In this document: piece after piece, positions 11,086 through 20,833 of the stretch
Position numbering within the stretch: the stretch's first letter is position 1
How the letters are laid out: every line of letters starts with the position of its first letter
Assembly (NCBI GenBank): GCA_037157565.1
Contig: JAZHRO010000013.1
Location: 31,004,501-31,068,500, forward strand
Origin: Thalassia testudinum
Lineage: Eukaryota > Streptophyta > Magnoliopsida > Alismatales > Hydrocharitaceae
DNA: 64,000 bases
Direction: 5' to 3'
Program-made: the position numbers and the translations under genes
Notes under the pieces: model-generated
Seen by the model: the letters and a program-made list of their open reading frames with translations, nothing else
Databases searched by the model: none
What the model was told of the DNA's origin: nothing

Positions 11086-11140
11086 CACAGGGCTTGAACC
11101 CGCATCTCCCGCGTACGTGCGGGAGAGCCAATGTGCTGCG
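11086..11140 (-). other. tRNA-like segment in E2 U3
   Basis: On the minus strand an A-box-like CAGCACATTGG (11128-11138) is followed by a perfect 8-bp hairpin with arms TCTCCCGC/GCGGGAGA (11105-11126) and then a B-box GGTTCAAGCC (within 11091-11101). The order and sense resemble a tRNA or tRNA-derived SINE, but no acceptor stem is visible, so it is not called a tRNA gene. A similar arrangement occurs at 16885-16950 in the D1 LTR. Confidence 0.35.
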
Positions 11141-11200
11141 TAAACTCTTTATCATATATACTTGCTTGTTTATATTTATACTGATCTAATATGGGTGGTG

Positions 11201-12717
11201 CTAAGGTTTAGTTTTTCTTTTTTAAAAAAAAAAAAGATAGGCTTTTCATTATAATGGGAATGAATTGATTACAAAGATGTCAACTCTCGAAGGAGAAGAG
11301 AGAAAGACACCCAAGTTCCTCTCGTCTCAATGACGGGGGGCACAACACCCTGCCACATGAAGGACGAGGGAATTTCAAATAAGGTGATAAAATGATGGAA
11401 AATCAAATAAGAAAATGGAAATAAAATAAAAAGAAGATACCCTTAGAAATAAGATGTAATAATCAAATGCTTGTTCCATATCGTAAGATGATGATGACAC
11501 GACTAAAGATACTACTTCATTGATTGGTGCCAACAAGATACCAAAAATACTTACAATCAAAGAAAATCCGACAAAGTCCCAATTGTGAAGGCCTAGTTGC
11601 AATAAGGTTGGTTGGGCATTTAAAGATTCTTTTCAGAGAACGAAAAGCAAAAGGTGAGGAACTCGTGCAAGGAGCAAAAGCTTGTTAGATACATTACCGG
11701 GTAAAGAACCATTACCCATCAAAGTTTCACTTTAAGAATGTGAAGTTGAAGCTAGTGTGGTTCTTAATACGAGCTATTGGGTAGTTTGAAACATTCGAGA
11801 GCAAATAGATCCCTTGGAACTTGAGGACAAGTTCCATGATCTACGATTCAAGTTTTAGATTGCATTTTATTAATTATGATGGAGATTTCTCAAAGATAAT
11901 GTTCCCTTCCGTAACCCTTTGCATCGATTCATAGATTTTGATGCAACAATTCGTAATCCATAGTAGTTTAATAGGGTAAAATTATAAGATAAACATTAGA
12001 AATGACTTTAGATAATTCGAGAGTCAGAGAACTAGTCAACAAGTTAGGGGGTTTAAGGAGACCTAAAGTAAGTCATAGTTGATCGACGATATATTTGATT
12101 GATCACACAAAAATATTGAGGTTTTTAAACAGTTTAATAATTTAGACAATGTAAGAACTCTAATACTTAAAAAATAGCTCTAGGGTATTTGTTAAGGACT
12201 AAAATGCACAATATTAAGGTGAATCCCTAGAAAATAATTGTCTATTTGAAGAATCGTAGGAAATAGCCATTTGGCTGAGTAAAGATGCTTTAGTTGGTTA
12301 GTCTTAAAAAGATTTTAAGCTAGAAGATTAGATAGGTGCTCTAACCATCAATGAGTTATCAATCGTAATTATGTACCATTATAAATAGGAATTTAGATAA
12401 ATGAATGAGTTAATGGATCTTAGGTTTGGATCTTAATTTACATTTCAAAGTTTCTAAGTTAAAATGTAATTAAAATATGCTAAAATGCTGTGAAATGTGA
12501 GACAGACATGAAAAATAATTTAACGATCTTGATTTGTACCAAACTAATGTTGTTGATTTTGGCTTTCCGTAATGAGTTTAAAAATAACTTCCTACCAGAA
12601 AACGATGCTAATTTCAAAATGTATGAATTTTCTTGTAAAATTTTTGCAATGTAGGCTTCAATGTTTCAATTCGTGCAAAATGAAAAATATTGGTTCCTTA
12701 CGAAGAGTAGAAATTAA
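11201..12717. other. AT-rich spacer without recognisable gene
   Basis: No coding frame with family motifs and no LTR landmarks. An A/T run (11213-11236) begins the segment. It may be old degraded repeat or low-copy DNA. Confidence 0.5.
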
Positions 12718-13014
12718 GGTTATGTTTGGCAAATTGATAAGAGGTATATCGGGATAAAATATTATAGGGATAAGTTGTGGGGTGTTTGATTGTAATATAT
12801 GAATAAATAGTTAGATAAAATGATTGGTAGTATAATATGATCTTAGTTAATATTTATTTAATAATTTTTTGGAACAGTAGAAATTTTTTGATATGATATT
12901 AATGATTGTCCCTTTCTCTCGATTCATTTTCCATTTCACGCCAAATCCTCTCGCTACAGTAGCGATATCCCGCAATAGTATCTTTATCGGCTAATGCTAC
13001 AGCCAAACACAACC
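12718..13014. mobile_element. Tourist-like MITE (PIF/Harbinger type)
   Basis: A 297-bp AT-rich element with imperfect terminal inverted repeats GGTTATGTTTGGC and GCCAAACACAACC, flanked by the trinucleotide duplication TAA (12715-12717 and 13015-13017). TSD length and the TGTTTGGC-type ends fit Tourist MITEs mobilised by PIF/Harbinger transposase. No coding capacity. Confidence 0.75.
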
Positions 13015-13017
13015 TAA

Positions 13018-14565
13018 GAGATGTGAGATGACTATGATTACTTGGAGTAAATCGTAGATATGATAGATGAATTGATGTATTATAAATTATATATTAATAC
13101 GATATAAAGGCAAAGAGAAGATTGTTGTTTATTTATTTTATATTTAATGTTAAATTTTTTTTAGAAGATGAAATAAATTAGATTAAATGTGATACATCTT
13201 ATAAATTGTGTGATCATATTACTGTATGTATAATATTCACGCACTATTCGTCGACTCGATGTCATTAGATGCTCCACCCTCATGCTCCACGTCGACCTTT
13301 GTTCTCCCTTCCGTACCAGATTCTTCCGCCTTCCCTGCGATCCCCTCTCCCTGACCATCGCACCATTTCCAAATGGCGCCTCCACCGAAGGGTAATGGCC
13401 CTATCTTTGGCGGTCGTGAAGACAGCATCGTCACCGACCTCACATAGATTAGAGACATAGATGGATGTGGATAGAGGGAAAGGTAGGAAGGAAAAAATAG
13501 AGAGAGAGAGAGAGAGAGAGAGAGATCCACGAGGTTCCCATCATAATCCTCGTCAACCAAGCAGCAAAGGTGACCATCAACTATCACATTAGAGCGTTTG
13601 TTTGCTAGACAAAAGGAATGCCCCTTCTATTTGCAAAAGAAAGAAGTTTAATTTAGAGGTGGGAGAGTATCGGGACTGTAACCGGGTGAAATTCGAATTA
13701 GATTTGATTAAATTTATATCTATATTATTTTACAAAATTTATAGATATACTTATCAATTTATTAGATATAAAAATTAAAATTCATATTCATATCTATCTA
13801 TCTATTGGATATCTATTTATATCAGATATTAATTTATAAATTTATCTTACAATTAAATTATACAAAATTAAAGTTAAAGAAGAAAAGTTTATAATATTAT
13901 TAATTATTTATTTATTTTTAACATACTCTAATTTTATTGATTGTCACTAAAATTATTACAAAAAATGCCCGTCAAGAGGCATACAAAAAAAGTAAAAATA
14001 TAAAAAATACAAAGAAAGACTAAATATAAATACCTTTCAAATAAAAAATTCTCATCTTCGAAATAAATATTCAATGAAAGTTTTAGAAGCATTCCCAATC
14101 TTCACCATTTACACTCATTATGCTTAAATGATACAATGTCCTCATTGAATGAACAGGGTGGAAGTAAATGCATGCTCTACTTTTCATTATCCTAAACTGG
14201 GTGACGGAAGGAAGTCGGAATGAGGAGATAAAAATCTCTATGCAGACGATTTCAAGTCTAATATAAGATCAGAGTGGAAAGTTGGGCTAGGAAGTGAAAA
14301 TGAGAATGTATGCTTAAAATGCAAAAGTAGACACCTAATGCAAGAAAGGTGAAAACAACTATATACAAGGATAGGTTTTGCTAATTTTAACGCCTTCAGC
14401 TAGGCATAAACCCAGTGGGTAATTCAAAATATAGGAGCGAAATGGTAGAATTGACAAGTCAATGAAGTTCAATGAAAGGTTTAGATCATGATGTAGAAGT
14501 AATGTAGGTTGTCAATCTCAAGGATGAAAAGAATGGCTCCTTAGTCAATATGAATTAGAATCAGA
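13018..14565. other. AT-rich spacer with GA microsatellite
   Basis: Contains (GA)n at 13499-13525 and an A/T-rich stretch with repeated TATCTAT/GATATC-like words (13700-13860). No coding frame with recognisable motifs. It may include the decayed 3' part of E3, but nothing beyond gag can be identified. Confidence 0.5.
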
Positions 14566-14677
14566 TACTTGGTACAAAACCCAAGTAGAAAGTGAGTATC
14601 AAATCAGAGATACTTGGCTCAAGGTCCAAGTAGACAAATATAATCATCTCATAATTACTTGGCTCAAGGTCCAAGTA
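14566..14677. repeat. 45-bp tandem repeat of a small hairpin, three copies
   Basis: TACTTGG-n8-CCAAGTA occurs at 14566-14587, 14611-14632 and 14656-14677, exactly 45 bases apart. Each unit is a perfect 7-bp inverted repeat. It lies just past the E3 gag stop. Confidence 0.8.
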
Positions 14678-14718
14678 AATAAATAGTGTATCCAGAATAA
14701 TCAACAGCTTTCACCTCT

Positions 14719-16281
14719 TCAATCAGTTAATGCAGAGTTAAGATGAAGAGGATGAATTTGGGTTGGGTAAAAGAGGTGGTTGTTGCTCTGAGAAAGATGT
14801 GGATGGATCAGAATCATGCAAGGCTTGTGATGTGACAAGTGCTTAGCCTTGGGGAGGTCTAGGTTGAACATACCTCTAGGCAGGTATGTTCCTTGGATTA
14901 GGTTCTGCTTGAGATGGGAGTGAATGTGGTTGACGGATTCCATCAAGCGCGATAGCTGGGCTCTCATCTCAGCTAATGTCGCATCCTATCTCTGCTGCAT
15001 AGCAATGTTCTGTTGTTGCATATCAGTAAGAGCTTTCATGATAGACCCAAACTGGTCATCTCGTGTAGGCTCAGGTTGAGAGTATTGGACGGGCCTGGGT
15101 TGGGGTTGCTAGTAGGCACTCGGTGGATACCCGTGTGATTGTGGAGGTGATGCTCGAATCGGGCTGTGCTGTGGTAGTGCAGAAGGTTGTTGATATGGAG
15201 GTTTTTGTGAATTTCCCAATCATAAGAAATTTGGATGATTACGCCATCTAGGGTTGTAAGTTTGTACAAAAGGGTCATTGTGAATGCCGTGGAGCTCCTC
15301 CGAAGCTCCAGAAGGTGCAGGGAAGTCAGTGTAAGGAGGAACAAAGGTTCCTCCAACTGGTGTAGGATAAGGAAATGAATAGTCCGATAGTGTAGGTTGT
15401 GTCACAGAAAGGTTATTCACAGTTTCCCTCCCTATGGGAAACTGAGAAGTGTGTTGCGCAGGTGACTGAGAAGAAGATGATGATGAAGGTTTAGAGAGAA
15501 ATTTTCATACTTCATCTACTTTCTTCTCAATTAAGCCCACCTTATCCAATTGACTGGCCACTATCTCTAACTCTCTGCTTCTGAATTGAGCTTCGTGTAC
15601 TCCCGAATGTGAGTGAGAATGTGAGGACTTTCTATTAAACACACTCATCGAAGCATTGTTAATAAAGTTTTCCACCATGCCTTCAAAGAACTCAAAGGTT
15701 GAGTCATTGTCCCGACACAGGAAATTTCCTCCACAAGCGGCATCTACAAAATTCCATGTGTCATCATGGAGCCCATGATAGAAGATCTGGACCTGTTGCC
15801 AATGTGGGACACCATGGTGGGGACATTTTCTCAGAAGATCGTGGAATCTCTCCCAAGCCTCATGCATTTGTTCTCCTGAGTTTTTGGTGAATGTAGTGAT
15901 AGCATGCTTTAAAGTGTTAGTGCGGCCTACAGGGAAATATTTCTTTAGGAACTTCCAAAGAAGCCCACGTGTCTATAGGTGTAGGCCATGCAAGGGTTCT
16001 AAACCAAAAGGCGGCTTTATATTTTAACGAAAAGGATAACATTTTCATCAAAAACGTGTCCCAAATGGTGCCTTGCAGACCCAAAGTTTAATTAAGATTA
16101 CTCAGCTCCTCTAAATGCTGAAAAGGGTCCTCAGAAGCAAGTCCATGGAAGTGAGGAAGAAGTGCTATGATGTTTGGCTTCAGTTTAGTAGCACGACCCC
16201 CATCGAGATAACGTACCACAGGCATAGGTTGGGCAACAGCTGGATTACAGTAATCCCGTAATTGACATCTACAAGGTTGAG
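14719..16281 (-). pseudogene. gag: E3 gag, distal part
   Basis: Minus-strand continuation of E3 gag after the D1 insertion. Motifs in order: 'LKPNIIALLPHFHGL' near 16150-16190, 'SEDPFQHLEEL', a stop in SNLN*TLG, 'NTLKHAITTFTKNSGEQ' near 15900, 'HEAWERFHDLLRKCPHHGVP' (15810-15866), 'DAACGGNF' (about 15720-15745) and 'QTYNPRWRNHPNF' (about 15220-15260), a hallmark of Athila/Tat gag C-termini. A Gln/Pro-rich tail ends at 14719. Several in-frame stops make it non-functional, and no protease or reverse transcriptase follows. Confidence 0.85.
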
Positions 16282-16286
16282 GTGGT
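16282..16286. other. Target duplication of D1, left copy
   Basis: GTGGT, matched by ATGGT at 17957-17961 with one difference. Confidence 0.55.
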
Positions 16287-16884
16287 TGATGTAAACATGT
16301 TTACATTACATAAGATGTCTATTTATGCATGTTCTTAAGCATAGAATTGCATTACATACTATAAATATTGCATAGCATGCATCATCTTTCATTTAGATTA
16401 GTTTAAATAAAATGGAGGTTAATTGTCTCCTTTTATGTTCAAGGATAGGGCAAATTTTTATCGAGACCTCGAATCGAAAATCCAACCGTATAGATTTGAT
16501 CAGGGCGACGATTGAAATTCAATGACTCTAAGATCGTCCTAATCAAACATCTGTAGCATCAAATAGAGACTAGGGAACCCTAGAAGATCAAGGGCCAAGA
16601 TGGTGTGAATACGCACTTCAGACGAAAAATCCAACAGCATGGATGGATTCGGATCGACGATCGTAGCCTAACGGCATGAAAATCGACTCAATCCAACAAT
16701 CGTGGCACCATCTACATCATCCAGAAGATGGACGGCCAAGATGGCACCACATGGCGCCATCTCAGCCACCCAACCAGCCGCTGCACCCGCCGCTCCTTCT
16801 CTTCTTCAATCTGATAACCGCTTCTCCGCCGTTGGATGATCATCCAATGGCTGTGAACGCGCACACACAAAACTTAAGCGCAAC

Positions 16885-16950
16885 ACAAAAGCGCTAAGAG
16901 CACGTCGATCGAACGTGCTCGCGAGAAGGCAGGGCGCACGTTCGAACCTT
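16885..16950 (+). other. tRNA-like segment in D1 U3
   Basis: A perfect 8-bp hairpin with arms GAGCACGT/ACGTGCTC and a seven-base loop (16898-16920) is followed by CGTTCGAACC (16939-16948), one base off the B-box consensus. Same order and same sense relative to the LTR as at 11086-11140. Confidence 0.35.
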
Positions 16951-17200
16951 GGTGAGCGGCAGCTGAGGCGCGACGAGGAGGTGTGATTGACCGCTCAATC
17001 GTGATCAAGCAACTGCGAGTGCCCACACACTATTGCATGCCCGCGCGTAACACTAGATCGCACGCGGCGAGCGTGCGATGAGAAGGCGCGGCGAGGAGCA
17101 AGTTAAGCGGTCCGATCGAGATCTGAAGAACGTGGAGTACGCATTTCACGCGCGAGAAGAGAGCTGGCACGCGAGCACCGCCCACGAAGTCCATGTTCGG

Positions 17201-17295
17201 ACCTTTAGCGACGGATTTATCCGTCACTAACGGTCTTGAATTAATTTTTTCAAATTAAAAAAATCAAATTGCCCTCATTCCTTGCAACTATAAAA
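17201..17295 (+). promoter_or_regulatory. D1 core promoter: hairpin plus TATA box
   Basis: An inverted repeat at 17201-17234 with core arms TTAGCGACGGAT and ATCCGTCACTAA (11 of 12 paired, two-base loop), extendable by three more pairs, lies about 55 bases upstream of TATAAAA (17289-17295). Confidence 0.65.
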
Positions 17296-17961
17296 GGAAA
17301 CCCCCTCCATAAGAAATTCTCATCCCTTCCTTCTCTTCTCTCTCTCTCCAAAGCTCAAGAGAAGCTTGTCCCACATCCGGAATGCTTCTCAAGAGATAAA
17401 GTCAAATTTTCGCCCCCATTTGGGAAGCGAATCCCACGACGATGACAATGTCCTGCTTCGTTCCCGTTCTTCCCACTTCATCCTCCTTCTTCCTACTCCG
17501 TTCCCCTTCTTCGAGGCGTCGTCTCGTCCGGCTCATCCTCCAAGCGATCGTCGAGGAGGATATCTCTCTCTCCATTCTTTTTACTGCTTTCTAGAGTAGA
17601 ATTTTCCTGCTTTCTAGTATAATCATTTTCCGCTTTCTAGTCGTAATGAGTAGTGTAACGAACAACCTCTTTGATAATGAAATCCATATTTATTCTACAT
17701 CCCTTTTTACTTTTGTTTGTAATATTCTCTCTCTCTTCTATTTATTGTAAATAGATAGATAGTTTTCAATCATCTATTCTACTTCGTGACAAATAAAACA
17801 AACGCGTATTTCTAATCAAACGTCTGCCTCCCTGAGTTCGACCTGGGATTTCTATTCCGGTATAAATTTTATTTGTTGAACACGAGTTCTTCACTTTTAA
17901 ATTACGACGGATTTTCAAAACCAATTACGATAGTGTAGTAACCCGTAGCTTCAACAATGGT

Positions 17962-18422
17962 GCCTGAGGGTTTCTAAGTTAAGGTTGTGGTTGGGGGTTT
18001 GCTAAAAGATTAATAGCTTGTGTAAGTTGTTGCACCTTTTGGGTAAAGGTGTTCGTCTGAAGTTGTGTTTCAAACAAGTGTTGAAGATGAGGCATAGGTC
18101 CTCTCTCCAGTGGTGGATTGGGGAAATTAGGATATGTTGGAAGTTGGAACCTATGGGTTGGTGGTGGTGGTGGTGGAGGATGTGCAATAAGATGTGGAGG
18201 AAGTTCTTCGAAATCCTCAAATTGTGCAGAATCATGATTATCCTCATGATGTGTGGAGTAGTGGATGAGAGTTTGAGGTTCAGGAGGTACAGGATTGGAT
18301 GTGGAAGGCGTAGAAGTGGTGGCTTCGGCATTAGCACCCAAGGGGAGTACTAGCTCAGGATTTTGGGATCCCCTTCCTTCCATTGAGTCGATTTTTGAAA
18401 ATGAGTTTAAAAAATCAGTCAC
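17962..18422 (-). pseudogene. gag: E3 gag, N-terminal part
   Basis: Minus-strand frame from ATG at 18420-18422: MTDFLNSFSK, then a Thr/Pro/Ser-rich linker, eight consecutive Pro (HPPPPPPPPTH) and 'FETQLQTNTFTQKVQQL'. A TAA stop (17979-17981) follows NPQPQP just before the D1 insertion point. It corresponds to the low-complexity N-terminus of E1 gag. Confidence 0.7.
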
Positions 18423-19627
18423 AACTCAATAAAAAGGATAAAATCTCAATCAAAAAAAAAATCAGAAATCTCAATCAATCTCAATCACTACAAGACCAAT
18501 CTATCAAGCAAGCGAGAAGAAATTGAATTTTCCTAGAGGCTACTATGGAAAATAATAGTACGTAAATAAATGTTTCAAACAATTGTACGCGTCTTAAAGA
18601 TAGACCTAGCGAAATGCAGACCTCTACAATCCACCAGGAGTCTGGATAAGACTGGCGTGCGAATCCAGATCCTGTGGGTGGTAAAAGAGATGAGGTAGAA
18701 ACCCGTGTATGTGTATCTTATGTGATCGTGCTGTGTGCACGATAGCAATCAACACAATGGCGATGAAAAGCCTCAATCAGGGTTTCAATCAATTTTTTTT
18801 GTCTCCTTTTTTATCTTGTTCAAGTATTTAAAAGTGTATTCTATGATGCTTGTCTCACTTTTTTAATCCTTTCAAAACAAGAGATGGACTTTTTACTTTT
18901 AAATCAAATGCAAGGATGGCAGGAGTTGAGGAATGATAAGAAATGCGTACCTGACTCCAGCAATTCTACAGTATGCAAATGACTTGGAATTAAAATCTAG
19001 CAGGTATGAATGCAACTTAAGAATGGATGCCTAGTGATATGCTGCTGCTAGATAAGGATGAGATTTTTTAAATTTTTTATTTATTTTTTTTGGATTTTTG
19101 AATAATGCAACAAGCAAAAATGAAAAAAAAGAAATCGATACGGAAAAACTGCAAACGGAAAAACGGCATCGATGAGAGATGAGTAGAGAGATAAAAGAGA
19201 GTCCAGAGAAAGAGAGTCCACAAATATTACAAACTGTGTGAGAACAGGCTCTCACAATTTATGCCTAATAGATGATCCTAAGTAATATACCTAAAACTAA
19301 ACTAAGCTATAGTAAACTACTACTATTACTACTACTAATACAAATGCAGCTGCTCTAAAGGAAAACTCCGCCAGGATGTCAGGTTAGGATCACAGTGAAC
19401 CCGCCAAGAAGACGACTTCCATCTAGAAGATGTCGCTACTCCTACTCAACTGCTGCAAAAATAACAATTGATTAGTAAAAGAATTAAAGAATGTATATAC
19501 AAAAAGAATTAATCAATAAAAGAATGATTATGTATAATCAATTAATATGAACAAATTTACATACAAAAATAAAAATTATTTACAAATAAAGAATTAAAGA
19601 ATAATTTTGGTGTATAGAAAGTTGCCT
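18423..19627 (-). mobile_element. E3 untranslated leader
   Basis: Non-coding leader between the primer site and gag. No open frame with motifs is visible. Its place and length match the E1, E2 and LARD leaders; 18590-18730 is the probable counterpart of their conserved block but is much diverged. Confidence 0.55.
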
Positions 19628-19733
19628 TCCCGGCAATGGCGTCAAAAATAATAATCGACTTTCTGCAACATATTAATCAATCACTTCATAATAAAACGTT
19701 GTTGTCGGGTTTCTATCCCCGGTAACGGTGCCA
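19628..19733 (-). promoter_or_regulatory. E3 primer-binding site, tandemly duplicated
   Basis: Two tRNA-Asp-type sites on the minus strand: TGACGCCATTGCCGGGA (plus 19628-19644) and TGGCACCGTTACCGGGGA (plus 19716-19733), 88-89 bases apart, each followed on the plus strand by a similar AATAATCG text. A local duplication of the primer site is the simplest reading. The outer copy is nearest the LTR. Confidence 0.7.
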
Positions 19734-20389
19734 AAAGTAATAATCGTAATTGATCGACTATGGTTTGTATAAAAAGGTCGTCGTCATCGTTGTAGTATAT
19801 GTCACAAATACAAATCATTATCGTGTCAATTTTATTTATTTACATAATTTTTACTAGTTTATTCTAGGTCGTTCACTGGGAGGTAGTTATTGATATACAT
19901 CACTCTCTAGGTCTAACATTATTCTTTAATTCCATAAAAGATTAGTTTTATGTACAATTATGAATGAATGAATAGCTTAATTATGTACAAAGGAATCAAC
20001 TAAAATACTTGCAAACACCTAATTACAAACAAACATCAAACACTACTTATATACTCTATACTACTTATTTATAACTTATAATACTAATACTTACATATAT
20101 ATACAATAATAAGTAAAAATATATAATAGACTGTCCTAACTTAACATACTAACATATACAGTAACATATATAATATCTACAGCGGCAGATATAAACGTCG
20201 CTACACCCCAGAAAAACTATGTACAGAATCTAAGTTAGAAATTGAGATCTGTAGCGACACTTATTCTATCTATAGTGATGGTTTATTCTATTAGTAAAGC
20301 TATATGGTTATTTATGTACATATATAGCTCAAACAAATCCATACTACGTATACTTACTATACTTATACTTATTACTGACAGTATACACT

Positions 20390-20455
20390 TATATACATGT
20401 TATATTTATACTATATACATATATATATTACATATATACATACGCACATATATAC
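20390..20455. repeat. AT/TATAC simple repeat
   Basis: Runs of ATATAC/ATATAT in the E3 LTR; low-complexity DNA. Confidence 0.75.
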
Positions 20456-20589
20456 TTAACTCATTCCTCTTCTTCTCTGTTCTTTCTTTTACTTTCTTCT
20501 TTTCTTAACTTAGCCCCTCTCTATTCTTAATTCCCCCCTTATTAGGCCTTCTTAGTTTAAAAATTAGGTTTATTAGTTGGCAGGCGGCC

Positions 20590-20621
20590 TTTTCGAGGGA
20601 TACACAGCACCCTCTCGGGTG
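20590..20621 (-). promoter_or_regulatory. CACCC/GGGTG hairpin box in E3 LTR
   Basis: Minus strand CACCC-GAGA-GGGTG (20608-20621) followed by TGTATCCCTCGAAAAG. The same box, with a different loop and extended pairing, occurs in B1 (32834-32867) and B2 (57170-57201). Confidence 0.65.
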
Positions 20622-20833
20622 GGACCAGACCTCTATTAAGAGCCGCCCTAATTCGTTAATTAGGCCTCTTAATAATGGTTTATGCTCAGTAATGGGCTTA
20701 ATCAAGCCCTCACACAGTGCATGGCTCCCAGCCACACACCGCACACAAGTACCACATCACATCTCATCACAAAGTCATATGCCATAGCCATACTCAAATC
20801 AGGGGAACGGGTAAGGGGTTTGTTCACATCCAG

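Larger units (their letters stand above)
10092..11200 (-). repeat. E2 5' LTR (outer edge unresolved)
   Basis: Minus-strand LTR ending ...GTGCCGAACA at 10092. Its U5 box, the complement of GGTCATTCTCAGGGAGG, lies at about 10188-10204. A GA-rich microsatellite lies near 10380-10410. The TATA box with hairpin is at 10608-10712. The outer (U3) edge was not found; by comparison with other LTRs it may extend a few hundred bases beyond 11200. Confidence 0.6.
16287..17956 (+). repeat. D1 solo LTR (Athila/Tat-like family D)
   Basis: A 1670-bp plus-strand LTR inserted in E3 gag, beginning TGATGTAAAC and ending ...CTTCAACA, with U5 box CTCCCTGAGTTCGACCT at about 17827. TATAAAA is at 17289-17295. No primer site or internal region follows, so it is a solo LTR left by recombination between two LTRs. 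E3 gag resumes on either side. Confidence 0.8.

Noticed and set aside
11086..11140. Possible tRNA gene
   Set aside because: B-box and a hairpin are present but no acceptor stem or full cloverleaf; reported only as tRNA-like.
14566..14677. CRISPR-like array
   Set aside because: Only three 22-base units at a 45-bp period with similar spacers, in a plant retroelement; no Cas genes.
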